A stretch of DNA of 64,000 bases from Allobosea sp. CRIB-10 (GTDB lineage: Bacteria > Pseudomonadota > Alphaproteobacteria > Rhizobiales > Beijerinckiaceae), in the NCBI RefSeq assembly GCF_900112185.1, contig NZ_FOKP01000002.1:310001-374000 (forward strand). The letters are read 5' to 3'. Position numbers and translations under genes: made by a program. Of the stretch, positions 52,066 through 60,407 are shown piece by piece. The notes below the pieces were generated by a model that was given only the letters and a program-made list of their open reading frames with translations, had not been told where the DNA came from and did no database searches. Positions within the stretch are counted from its first letter, which is position 1. Every line of letters begins with the position of its first letter.

Positions 52066-53376
52066 CTAGCGGCCGGTGACCTCGGCCAGGAAGGCGAGGA
52101 CGCCGCGCCAGGAGCCGTCATCGGCCCGTGCATTGCCGGAGGGCGTGCCGCCGCTGGTGTAGGGCACCTTCGAGACCGGGTGCTCGCGGCTGAGCTGCGT
52201 CGTCGGCACGAAGGGCAGGTTGATGGCGTGGCCGGCATCGTCGAAATCGAGATGGCGGACGAGATGGGGATGGCCGTGCCGGCTCAGGGTCGAGACGACC
52301 ATGCGAGAGTAGAGGCTGGAGGGCCAGGCGCGGTCGTCGCGGCCGGAAACCAGCAGCACCGGGCCGACGATCCTCTCGACCGGGATGCGAGAGCGCTCCG
52401 CCAAGGCGCGGTCCTTCAGCCCCTCAAAGAAGACGGAATGGTGCCGACTGGGCGGGGCATCGCCGGCCCAGGGATGCCAGTGCACGGCGGCATTGTCCTG
52501 CCAGAGATGCGGCAGGGGCACGCCGTCTCTCGTCCAGGTCACGCCCTGCCAGCCGCCGCGCGCCGGATCGCCGGCGCCCTGGGCGCCATGGACCATGGCG
52601 CCGGGCACATAGGCGATCACGGCCGAGACGAGATCGGGGAAGGTCGCGCCCAGCAGCAAAGCGAGCTCGCCGCCGCGCGACTGGCCGCTGACCGCGACGA
52701 AACCGTCCTTTGGCTGGAGTTCGCGATGCGCCCAGCGCAGGCCGGTCTCGAGATATTCGAGCGGGGTCTCGGTGATGAAGGGCGAGAGGCCCGGCGCCTT
52801 GAAATAGCCGAGCGCGAAGGCCTGGTAGCCATGCGAGGCGTAGAGCGCGCCGCGCGGCTCGTTGATGCCGCCGCCCGAGCCGTTGAGCACGACCACGACC
52901 GGATGCGGACCCGGACCGGCCGGCGTGAACAGCGTGCCGACCAGCCCGTCCTCGCGGATCTCCCGCCGCGACACCCCCGGCGCGGCGAAGCGCTGGAGCA
53001 GCTCGGCCTCGGCGCGGGCACCGTCGGCGGTCTCGGCGGTCAGCGCCGTCCACAAGGGCTGCATGACGTCGTCGGCGAAGAGCTCCTGGCTGGTGCCGCC
53101 GGCCGGGTGCTGGCTCCAGAGCAGGCCCATCGCCGAGACCTCGGCATAGTCGCCGCCGACGGGCGCGTCGCGGCTGAGATCAACCACACCGTCGGCATCG
53201 GCCATGAAGGTCGCCTGGCTGTCCCAGACGACGCCGCGCGAGCGCAAAGTCCGGGCGGAGATGGCGACGAGTGCGTCGGGGGCAAGTCCGGTGACGGTGA
53301 TCCGGCGCGGCTCGTCGATCTGACCATCGGCAGGTGTGACCGTAAAAACAGGACGGGAAGCAGTGGGCGTCGTCAT
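52066..53376 (-). CDS. BAAT-like acyl-CoA thioester hydrolase / acyltransferase
   Basis: 436 residues: N-terminal Ig-like BAAT_N domain (FTVTPADGQIDEPRRITVTG; VGGDYAEVSAMGLLWSQHPA) and C-terminal alpha/beta-hydrolase (BAAT_C). The nucleophile elbow is GQSRGGELALLLG with Ser where animal BAAT has Cys; the acid and His regions are VSGRDDRAWPSS and DDAGHAINLPFVP. It therefore likely hydrolyses or transfers acyl groups. It sits between DUF1684 and Ldh_2 genes of one operon; substrate unknown. Confidence 0.82.
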   Translation of the reverse strand: MTTPTASRPVFTVTPADGQIDEPRRITVTGLAPDALVAISARTLRSRGVVWDSQATFMADADGVVDLSRDAPVGGDYAEVSAMGLLWSQHPAGGTSQELFADDVMQPLWTALTAETADGARAEAELLQRFAAPGVSRREIREDGLVGTLFTPAGPGPHPVVVVLNGSGGGINEPRGALYASHGYQAFALGYFKAPGLSPFITETPLEYLETGLRWAHRELQPKDGFVAVSGQSRGGELALLLGATFPDLVSAVIAYVPGAMVHGAQGAGDPARGGWQGVTWTRDGVPLPHLWQDNAAVHWHPWAGDAPPSRHHSVFFEGLKDRALAERSRIPVERIVGPVLLVSGRDDRAWPSSLYSRMVVSTLSRHGHPHLVRHLDFDDAGHAINLPFVPTTQLSREHPVSKVPYTSGGTPSGNARADDGSWRGVLAFLAEVTGR

Positions 53377-53396
53377 TTAGGCTCTTGTCCGTTGCA

Positions 53397-54311
53397 TCAC
53401 CGGTTTCCCCGGCTCGTCATGCGGTCGAGATGGGCGTCGAGACGCCGGGCGAAGTCGGGGTCCAGCGTCGCCTCTGTCGGCAGCCCGCCGCCGCGCGGCC
53501 AATGACCGCCACCGGTCGTCCAGTCGCTCTTCAAACCGGCGAGCTTGCCTTGCCAGTCTATGGTCTCACCCGCAGCCGCTGGATCGAAGGCGAGGAGGAC
53601 AACGCCGCGCCCCTTCGGATCGCCGCGGCCGCCACCGGCGACCCCCGCGATGAGCTCGACCACGAGGCCGAGCAGCGAGCCGACCTGGCCGCCGCGCGGC
53701 AGCAGGGCCGCGACCTCGGCGGCGATGCTGGTCGGCCTGCCCTTGGCGTCGAGCGCGATCCCGGCCGGCAAGGGTTGCCCGGTGGCGCGGGCGTTGCGGA
53801 TATCGGCCATGGTGGCGCTGCTGCTGGCGACGTCGATGACGATGCGCCCCTCGCCCCGGCCCATGGCGATGGCGAGCGGGTTGGTGCCGATCACGGCCTT
53901 CGTGCCGCCATGCGGCGCGACGAAGGGCGGCCCTTCGGCGCCGGCGAGGCCGACGAGCCCGGCATCGGCGAGATGGCGGACGAAGGGGGCGAGCCGGCCG
54001 ACACCGCGGATGCCGCGCAGGAACACGGCGGCAAGGCCGAATTGCCGGGCAGCGGCTTCAAGGTCGAGCGTGGCTGAGGCAACGGCGAGCGGCGCGAAGC
54101 AGGCGGAGCAGTCGCGCCAGCTGATCGCCTGCGGCTCGCCCGCCGCCGGCAAAGGCGCGGCGTCGGCGCTCCATTCGTCGAGCATGGCGATACCGAAGCG
54201 CGGCAGGCCGAGCACGTCGGCTTCGACCAGCGCCGAGGCGGCGAGCGTGGCTGCCGAGCCGTCGCCGAGCGCCGCCGATAGCTTTGCTACTGCTGTGGGG
54301 GTCGTGATCAC
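53397..54311 (-). CDS. Ldh_2 / malate-L-lactate dehydrogenase-type oxidoreductase
   Basis: 304 residues of PF02615 (YlbC/ComC/DpkA group), NAD(P)H enzymes acting on 2-keto/2-hydroxy or cyclic imino acids. Markers: ASALVEADVLGLPRFGIAML, FLRGIRGVGRLAPFVRHLAD, APHGGTKAVIGTNPLAIAMG, VIDVASSSATMADIRNARAT. The usual His of the N-terminal SDLRGHxSHG motif is replaced (LGLPRFG) and the protein is about 30 residues shorter than typical, so activity may differ. Overlaps GntR by four bases. Confidence 0.8.
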   Translation of the reverse strand: MITTPTAVAKLSAALGDGSAATLAASALVEADVLGLPRFGIAMLDEWSADAAPLPAAGEPQAISWRDCSACFAPLAVASATLDLEAAARQFGLAAVFLRGIRGVGRLAPFVRHLADAGLVGLAGAEGPPFVAPHGGTKAVIGTNPLAIAMGRGEGRIVIDVASSSATMADIRNARATGQPLPAGIALDAKGRPTSIAAEVAALLPRGGQVGSLLGLVVELIAGVAGGGRGDPKGRGVVLLAFDPAAAGETIDWQGKLAGLKSDWTTGGGHWPRGGGLPTEATLDPDFARRLDAHLDRMTSRGNR

Positions 54312-55027
54312 GGGCCTGTGCTCCGGGCCGCGCTGCCGACCCTGATCTCGCTCTCCGAGAGATAGCCCAGCGTCATCAGGCGCTCGATCAGGAATTCCCG
54401 GGCATGCCGGATATGGGCTGTCTCGATCGCGGCGGCGCGCTCGCCGTCGCCGGCCTCGATCGCATCGACCAGCGCCGTGTGCTCGTCGGAGTGCTGCCCG
54501 GCCTTGACCGTGAAGTCGATGGCGAAGCGCAGCAGCCGTTCGAGCTCGTCGAACAGGCTCTCGGAAAGGGCGACGACGCGCTTGTTGCGGGCGCAGCGGG
54601 CGATGGCGACATGGAAGCGCCGCGCCACCTGCTGCATCGCGCCGACATCGAGCGGCGCGGCGTATTCCCTGACGATCCCGCGCAGTTCGGCGATCTCGGC
54701 GGCGGTGGCGTAGCGCGCCGCCTGCCGGGCCGCGTGCGGGCCGATGGCGGCGCGCAAATCGAGGATCTCGTGCACGGCCTGGAAGGTGATGGCGGCGACG
54801 CGGTAGCCGCTGCGCGGCAGGATCGCGACCAGCCCGTCGGCGGCGAGCTTCTGCATGGCGTCGCGCACCGGCGTCTTCGAGACCTCATAGCGGTCGGCGA
54901 TGGCGGCGGCGTCGAGCGTCGTGCCCGGCGCGATCTCGCAGCGCATGATTTCTCTCCGCAGCGCAAGGTAGATGCGCTCCGAAACCGGCGTGTGGGCGGT
55001 GGCGGCCGGGCTGGCGTCGACGCTCAT
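54308..55027 (-). CDS. GntR-family (FadR/FCD type) transcriptional regulator
   Basis: 239 residues. Winged helix (RIYLALRREIMRCEIAPGTT; YEVSKTPVRDAMQKLAADGL) plus FCD effector domain (DLRAAIGPHAARQAARYATA; RRFHVAIARCARNKRVVALS; DEHTALVDAIEAGDGERAAA). Inside the operon, 13 bases after the permease gene, so probably autoregulatory; the inverted repeat at 57796-57814 before the operon is a candidate site. Confidence 0.9.
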   Translation of the reverse strand: MSVDASPAATAHTPVSERIYLALRREIMRCEIAPGTTLDAAAIADRYEVSKTPVRDAMQKLAADGLVAILPRSGYRVAAITFQAVHEILDLRAAIGPHAARQAARYATAAEIAELRGIVREYAAPLDVGAMQQVARRFHVAIARCARNKRVVALSESLFDELERLLRFAIDFTVKAGQHSDEHTALVDAIEAGDGERAAAIETAHIRHAREFLIERLMTLGYLSESEIRVGSAARSTGP

Positions 55028-55040
55028 GATCCAGCGCCCC

Positions 55041-55856
55041 TCAATGCTTCGCCCAGGGCACGAAGCGCCGCTCCAGCGCCTCCAGCGCGAGGATCGTGAG
55101 GTAGCCCATCGCCGAGATCACGACGATGCCGACGAACATCCTGGAGACCGCGAAGGTCTGCCAGGACGCCCAGATGAAGAAGCCGACGCCGCTGCGCGCG
55201 CCCAGAAACTCGGCCGCGGCGATGATGATGTAGGACGAACCGGCGGCGAGCTTCAGCCCGGTGAAGATGCTCGGCAAGGCGGCGGGGAAGGCGATGCGCC
55301 GGAAGGTCTGGAAGCGGCTTGCACCGGCGTTCTTGGCGACGTCCATGTAGATTTGCGGCGTCTGCATCACCCCGCTCATGGTGTTGTAGAGCATTAGGAA
55401 GAACACGCCGATGGCGATGACCACGAATTTCGAGGCGTCGCCGACGCCGAAGATCAGCAGGATCAGCGGCAGGATCGCGATCTTCGGCACGGGGTAGAGC
55501 GCCGAGAAGATCGGCCCGAGCAGCCGCCGGGTCGGCCGCGACAGGCCGAGGATCAGCCCCATGACGATGCCGGGCACCGCGCCCATGGCGTAGCCGACGC
55601 CGACACGGCGGAGCGTCGCGCCGATATGGTCGAACAGCTCGAAGCTCAGCACCATCCGCCAGGCGGTCTCAGCGATCGCGCTCGGGGCCGGGAAGAAGCG
55701 CCGGTCGATCAGGTTGAGCTGGCTGGAGACTTCCCAGAGCAGCAGCAGGAGCAGCGGGCTGAAATAGGAGGCGAGCCCGAACCAGCGCTCGCGCCGGGCC
55801 GGCGCCTTGAGGCGGCGCAGTTCGTCTTCCGTGAGGGTGGCGGGAACGGCGCTCAT
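55041..55856 (-). CDS. ABC transporter permease (SsuC/TauC type)
   Basis: 271 residues, about 6 transmembrane helices, BPD_transp_1 family. Coupling helix EAA-like motif in YMDVAKNAGASRFQTFRRIA FPAALP region; ALYPVPKIAILPLILLIFGV is typical of the sulfonate/nitrate/taurine permeases. One base after the ATPase stop. Confidence 0.9.
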   Translation of the reverse strand: MSAVPATLTEDELRRLKAPARRERWFGLASYFSPLLLLLLWEVSSQLNLIDRRFFPAPSAIAETAWRMVLSFELFDHIGATLRRVGVGYAMGAVPGIVMGLILGLSRPTRRLLGPIFSALYPVPKIAILPLILLIFGVGDASKFVVIAIGVFFLMLYNTMSGVMQTPQIYMDVAKNAGASRFQTFRRIAFPAALPSIFTGLKLAAGSSYIIIAAAEFLGARSGVGFFIWASWQTFAVSRMFVGIVVISAMGYLTILALEALERRFVPWAKH

Positions 55857-55857
55857 C

Positions 55858-56661
55858 TCATGCCCTCGCCGGGGAAGCCAGCAGATGCCAGACCTCGTAG
55901 GTCAGATCCCAGAAGCACTTGTCGCGTCGCATCTCGACGACGTCGCGCGGGCGCTCGAACGGCACTTTGAGGTCGGCGACCAGCGTGCCGGGGCGCGGTG
56001 ACATCACCAGCACCCGGTCGGCCAGCGTCAGCGCTTCGTCGACGCTGTGGGTGATGAAGACCACGGTCTTGCCGGTCGTCTCCCAGATGCGCAGCAGCTC
56101 TTGCTGCAGGGTGAGCCGGGTCTGCTCGTCGAGCGCGCCGAAGGGCTCGTCCATCAGCAGGATGTCGCGATCGTCGACCAGAGCCCGCGCCACCGAGACG
56201 CGCTGCTTCATGCCGCCGGAGAGCTGATGCGGGCGAGCTTTGGCGAAATCGGTCAGGCCGGTGAGCGCCAGCAGCTCGGCGACCCGCTTGTCCTGCTCGG
56301 CGCGCGAGACGCCCTTGAGGCTGAGCGGAAAGGCGATGTTCTCCGCGACAGTGAGCCAGGGCAGGACAGAGGCTTCCTGGAAGACCATGGCCGGCGGCGT
56401 CGCGCTGTGCAGCGCAACCGTGCCGCTGAGCTTCTGCTCGAGATCGGCGAGGATGCGCAGCACCGTGGTCTTGCCGCAGCCGCTCGGCCCGACGATGCAG
56501 ACGAACTCGCCCGGTGCCACGGAGAAGCTGACATCGGAGACGGCGAGCGTCACCCGGTCGCCCTCGCTGTCGTAGAACGCCTTGGTCAGATGGGCGACCT
56601 CGATGGCGGGCCGGGCCGCTTCGATGGGAGCAGGGCTCACGAGCTTGAGCGCCGGCGCCAT
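55858..56661 (-). CDS. ABC transporter ATPase (SsuB/TauB type)
   Basis: 267 residues. Walker A VGPSGCGKTTVLRIL, Q-loop MVFQEASVLPWL, signature QLSGGMKQRVSVARAL, Walker B ILLMDEPFGALDEQTR, His loop VVFITHSVDEAL. The first about 20 residues are an extension before the domain. Shares one base with the binding-protein stop. Confidence 0.92.
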   Translation of the reverse strand: MAPALKLVSPAPIEAARPAIEVAHLTKAFYDSEGDRVTLAVSDVSFSVAPGEFVCIVGPSGCGKTTVLRILADLEQKLSGTVALHSATPPAMVFQEASVLPWLTVAENIAFPLSLKGVSRAEQDKRVAELLALTGLTDFAKARPHQLSGGMKQRVSVARALVDDRDILLMDEPFGALDEQTRLTLQQELLRIWETTGKTVVFITHSVDEALTLADRVLVMSPRPGTLVADLKVPFERPRDVVEMRRDKCFWDLTYEVWHLLASPARA

Positions 56662-57680
56662 CAGGGCTTGCTCGCGAGGAGCTCGTTGGCGCGCTTCAGG
56701 AGATCGAGACGGTAGACGGCGTCGATCTTGGCCGGGCCCTTGTATTCGAGGGCGCCGCGCTTGCGGAAGAACTCCTCCTGCTCGCGCACCGAGGCCATGT
56801 CGATGGCGCCGTCCTCGGAGCGGACGGTATAGGGGATGCCGCGCAGGGCGTCGCGCTCGGTGCCGGTGTACTTGGCGACGATGTCGAGGATCTTGTCGTC
56901 TTGCCAGCCGCCCTTGTCGAGCAGGCGGGCGGCCTTGAGATAGCCTGCCATGAAGCGGACCACCGCATCCTCGTTCCTGGCGACGAAGTCCTGGTTGAAG
57001 GCGATCAGGCCGAGCTCGGTGCCGAAGGTGTGGTCCTCGACCAGCCGGCGGCCGAGGCCCTGCTTCTCGAGCTGCCGGGCGAAGGGTTCGATGCTCCAGC
57101 CGGCCTCGAGCCCGCCATTGGCGAAGGCGGCGGCCGTCGCCGGCGGCGGCAGATAGACCGGCTCGACATCCTCGATCGTCAGCCCGCCCTTTTCCAGCGC
57201 CTTGGCGACCGAGAACATGCCGAAGCCGCTCGGCCCGGGAATGCCGACGCGCTTGCCCTTGAGGCCGGCGACCGTGCGTATGCCGGCGTCCCAGGCCTTC
57301 TGCGAGATCATGAAGGGCGAGGGCGACGGCACGCTCGCCGGCATCCGGGCCGAGGTCGCGATGATCGCGACGGTGGCGCCACGGTCGAGCGCATTGAACA
57401 GGCCGGCGCCCCAGGTCGCGGCGCCCGCCTCGGTGTTGCCGGAGGCGAGCAGCTGGATGGTCTCGGCCGTGCCGCCCTTGGGCGAGAGCGTTACCTCGAC
57501 GCCGAAATCCCTGAAGAAGCCGAGCTCCCTGGCGACGAAGAACGGCGCGTAGTCGGCGAAGGGCGAATAGAGGAACTCGACCTTGGGCAGTTTCTGGGCC
57601 CGGGCCGCCGAGGCGAATGCGGGAGCGAGGGCGACTGCCGCCGCTGCTGCCATGAGATCACGACGGCTGACTGAAGGCAT
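56661..57680 (-). CDS. ABC transporter substrate-binding protein (NMT1/SsuA/TauA type)
   Basis: 339 residues with a twin-arginine-like signal (MPSVSRRDLMAAAAAVALAP..SAARA). SsuA/ThiY-like fold: KVEFLYSPFADYAPFFVARE, LGFFRDFGVEVTLSPKGGTA, LLASGNTEAGAATWGAGLFN, GLKGKRVGIPGPSGFGMFSV. ATG 57680 with GAGGAG upstream gives the intact signal. First gene of the operon; the ligand may be a sulfonate, a pyrimidine or an aromatic acid. Confidence 0.88.
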   Translation of the reverse strand: MPSVSRRDLMAAAAAVALAPAFASAARAQKLPKVEFLYSPFADYAPFFVARELGFFRDFGVEVTLSPKGGTAETIQLLASGNTEAGAATWGAGLFNALDRGATVAIIATSARMPASVPSPSPFMISQKAWDAGIRTVAGLKGKRVGIPGPSGFGMFSVAKALEKGGLTIEDVEPVYLPPPATAAAFANGGLEAGWSIEPFARQLEKQGLGRRLVEDHTFGTELGLIAFNQDFVARNEDAVVRFMAGYLKAARLLDKGGWQDDKILDIVAKYTGTERDALRGIPYTVRSEDGAIDMASVREQEEFFRKRGALEYKGPAKIDAVYRLDLLKRANELLASKP

Positions 57681-57795
57681 GTGCGGAGCTCCTCGTGCGC
57701 CAATCCGGCTCTGCAGCGCCTGCTCGTCTGCGGCGAAGATCGTGCCGCCGATCGGGAGGGCCACCGGGCCAGATACGACACGCTAGAGCTAATGC

Positions 57796-57814
57796 ATCAG
57801 TTCTGCAAACTGAT
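57796..57814. promoter_or_regulatory. Inverted repeat upstream of the Ssu/Tau-type operon
   Basis: ATCAGTT-CTGCA-AACTGAT, a perfect 7-bp inverted repeat with a 5-base centre, about 116 bases before the first operon gene. Size and symmetry fit a GntR-family operator; the GntR gene in the same operon is the candidate. Confidence 0.5.
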
Positions 57815-57903
57815 ACTTTCATCGATGCGGACGGCGCCTTGCCTGCGCCCGAGCAATGCCGGCGTAATCACGCCGGCATGGCTCGCAGACCAAGCACTCG
57901 CAT

Positions 57904-58662
57904 TCAGGCGATATAGCCGGAGACACCGTCCCAGAGCAGCTTCAGCGCCGTCACGACCAACAGCCCGTAGCAGGCGCGGTAAACTTGGCGCTGGTCCAAT
58001 GCGCCATGCAGCCGCCAGCCGAGCCAGACGCCGAGCGGGATCGCCGGGAGGCAGATCGCCATCAGCGCCCAGACCTGGCTGCTCGGCTGCACCAGCAGCA
58101 GCCACGGAACAGCCTTGAGCAGGTTGCCGACCGTGAAGAACATGCTGGTCGTTCCGGCGTAGAGCTCCTTGCCGAGGCCGAGCGGCAACAGGTACATCGC
58201 CAGCGGCGGCCCGCCAGAGTGCGCCACCATGGTGGCGACGCCCGAGGTGAAGCCCGCCGCAACCGCCTTCGGCGTCGAGCGCGGCTGCAACGTCACCCCT
58301 GCTCCGCGCAGAAGCCAGAGGCCAACGAAGATCAGGGTGATCACCGCCATGACGATCGCGATGGCGCGATGATCAAGGAAGCGGAAGACCAGGTAGCCGC
58401 AGCCGATGCCGCCCACGAGGCCCGGCAGCAGCGGCTTGAGGTCCGGCTTCGACCAGGTCGACGGCTTCCAGTGGCGCAAGCCGTAGAGGTCCATCGCGAT
58501 GAAGAGCGGCGCGAGCAGGCCACCGGCCGTGATCGGGTCCATCACGGTCGACAGCAGCGGGATGCCGACGATGGCGAAGCCGCCGCCAAAAGCTCCCTTC
58601 ATGAAACTGATCAGGAGCACGCCGGCAAAGGCGACCAGCATGGTGGCGATGGTCAGCTCCAT
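57904..58662 (-). CDS. TauE/SafE-family membrane permease
   Basis: 252 residues, about 7-8 transmembrane helices. Family motifs: SFMKGAFGGGFAIVGIPLLS near the N-terminus and VAAGFTSGVATMVAHSGGPP as the second repeat. The family is associated with export of sulfite or sulfo-compounds and other anions. It lies upstream of, and in the same direction as, the Ssu/Tau-type operon, which hints at organosulfur chemistry but does not prove it. Confidence 0.85.
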   Translation of the reverse strand: MELTIATMLVAFAGVLLISFMKGAFGGGFAIVGIPLLSTVMDPITAGGLLAPLFIAMDLYGLRHWKPSTWSKPDLKPLLPGLVGGIGCGYLVFRFLDHRAIAIVMAVITLIFVGLWLLRGAGVTLQPRSTPKAVAAGFTSGVATMVAHSGGPPLAMYLLPLGLGKELYAGTTSMFFTVGNLLKAVPWLLLVQPSSQVWALMAICLPAIPLGVWLGWRLHGALDQRQVYRACYGLLVVTALKLLWDGVSGYIA

Positions 58663-58701
58663 GACGATGCCTGCGACAGCATAGTTGCTCGCGCCTGCCC
58701 A

Positions 58702-58938
58702 TCACGCCCTCCTTCGACCGGGCCGCGGGACGAGGCCATGCACAGCCGCCTCGATCTGGCTTCTGTCGATGCCGATGTCGTGCAGGGCGTGCTCGTCGAA
58801 CTCGCGCAGGCTCGCAATCGCGGCGCGGTAGCCGAAATAGCGTGTGACCGCCCGGTAAAGCGAACCTGGCAGACGGAGCAATGTCTCGGAGCGCTTCGCG
58901 CTGACGGGGCGGGTGATGATCGGCAGAACTGCAGACAT
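58702..58938 (-). CDS. DUF1127 small protein
   Basis: 78 residues. The C-terminal half has the DUF1127 (YjiS-like) motif: REFDEHALHDIGIDRSQIEA. It is Arg-rich with a high pI. Some short DUF1127 proteins in alphaproteobacteria affect RNA turnover and phosphate or carbon responses. It stands 39 bases from the TauE gene start; a GTTACG/CGTAAC stem at 58988-59122 region lies just upstream. Confidence 0.8.
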   Translation of the reverse strand: MSAVLPIITRPVSAKRSETLLRLPGSLYRAVTRYFGYRAAIASLREFDEHALHDIGIDRSQIEAAVHGLVPRPGRRRA

Positions 58939-59042
58939 TTTTGCCTCCGTTTGGTTGCACCGGGTCAGACGTCGGCAAGAAGCTATCGTTACGTCGGCGA
59001 GGTGATCGCCGGCCGTCGTAACCCTCGCGATACCCGATGCGG

Positions 59043-59891
59043 CTAGGTTGATATGAATACAATGACCCGATGCATATCTCGGAGCAATAAAAACATTGAA
59101 CTCGGATCAATAAAGATCGAGATCGCGACATGGTCGGGATTGTCGAAGGCCGCCGCCGAGCGCGCGAAGGTGGCGTCGTCGAAGCGCCATTGCGGCGAGG
59201 CGAGCTCCCAGATCAGCCGGGCGAAGTCGTGGGTGTACTTGGCGTAGCCGAGCGCGCCCCGCTCGGTGGCGAAATAGTACTGGTACCACCATTGCTGCTC
59301 GGCCTTGGGCGGCAGCGGCGCCTTGTTCGCCTCCTGGCTGCCGATCAGATAGCCGCTGACCGAGACCATAGCCTTGACCCGCTCGGGCCAGAGCGCGGCG
59401 ATGACGTTCGCTGTCCGTCCGCCCCAATCGTAGCCGGCGACGATCGCCTTCTCGATCTTCAGCGCATCCATGAAGGCGATGACGTCGGCGGCGAGCGCAG
59501 CCGGCTGGCCGTTGCGGGCCGTCGCCTCCGAGAGGAAGCGCGTCGTGCCGTAGCCGCGGACATAAGGAACGAGCACCCGATATCCGGCCCTGGCCAGGAC
59601 CGGGGCGACCTCGACATAGCTATGGATGTCGTAGGGCCAGCCATGCAGCAGGAGCACCGGCGGCCCATCCGCCGGCCCGGCCTCGGCATAGCCGACATCG
59701 AGCACGCCGGCGTTGATCTACTTCAGGGCCCCGAAGGACAGGTTGCCGCGTGGCGCGGCGGCGGGTGCCGCGGCGTGCGCCTGCGCCGGATCGGTAAGGC
59801 TGAGCCCGGCGGCGGCGAGCGAGAAGGCCGTCCAGCCGACGAACTGGCGGCGCTCCCGGTTGAGTCCCACGGGGATGTCGACCTTGCTCAT
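59043..59891 (-). pseudogene. Alpha/beta hydrolase (epoxide-hydrolase-like) with in-frame stop and lost C-terminus
   Basis: From ATG 59891 the frame reads MSKVDIPVGLNRERRQFVGW, an export-type leader, then NLSFGALK, TAG at 59720-59718 where Gln is expected (CAG to TAG), and continues in the same frame INAGVLDVGYAEAGPADGPP. Downstream the hydrolase core is intact: HGWPYDI oxyanion motif, Asp nucleophile in AGYDWGGRTAN, lid region EQQWWYQYYFATERGALGYA. After NPDHVAI (near 59125) the homology stops and about 25 unrelated residues follow to 59043, so the acid and His parts are gone. Both lesions argue for a pseudogene. Confidence 0.75.
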
Positions 59892-60407
59892 GGACCCGTT
59901 CCTGACGTCGAGAAAATCACGATGTTACGGGCATCTACCCGCATTTCCGTTTCGTCACGCTTGAAATAAATTCGCCTGAACCTGCCCTACGGCGGCAGAC
60001 GGCGAGGAGTCTCGTGAAATTCATCGAGCCCAACAGTATAATGCTCGATTTCACGCAACTCTTATCTACGCTCGACGTAACATCTGCTGCACTTCCATAC
60101 CTCCCGATATGAGACTCCGGGAGAGAACACACCATTAGACGTCGGTTGCGCGCCGTCACACTTGCGCTTTGGCGCACCATACGAAGGTTTGCATAAGTCC
60201 GGATGTTGCTTTGCCTGGTTTCTCAACCCGCACGCACGGGCGAGAGCCGTCCGCTCGAGCGACCGCGCCGTTCCGTTTCGGCAATCCGGGCCGTGCAGAA
60301 TTGCGCATGGCGCATCGCGCAGGCTTTCGCCTTACTCATGAGTAATCTCGTGAACAACGAGTAGAGGCACTGCGGCGGCAAACGATCGTGGACCTGAGGG
60401 GAACGTC
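59892..60407. other. Long low-GC intergenic region before the enoyl-CoA hydratase operon
   Basis: 516 bases without a credible gene and with visibly lower GC than the surroundings, mainly at 59930-60140. It contains an imperfect inverted repeat at 60014-60054 (GTGAAAT and CGAGC matched by GCTCG and ATTTCAC) and a perfect palindrome at 60332-60345. The low GC suggests relic or foreign DNA; no mobile element was recognised. Confidence 0.5.
60332..60345. promoter_or_regulatory. Perfect palindrome upstream of the enoyl-CoA hydratase operon
   Basis: TTACTCATGAGTAA, fully symmetric over 14 bases and AT-richer than its surroundings, 62 bases before the first ATG of the plus operon. A likely operator for an unidentified dimeric regulator encoded outside the window or nearby. 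Confidence 0.5.

Noticed and set aside
51001..53505. An 834-codon plus-strand open frame opposite the DUF1684 and BAAT-like genes
   Set aside because: Antisense shadow; the minus-strand proteins show clear families and codon use.
58981..59125. Riboswitch or structured leader upstream of the DUF1127 gene
   Set aside because: Only a short stem (GTTACG with CGTAAC) is visible; it fits no known riboswitch class.
59935..60180. An 81-codon minus-strand open frame in the low-GC gap
   Set aside because: No family likeness, no ribosome-binding site, and the composition is that of non-coding DNA.
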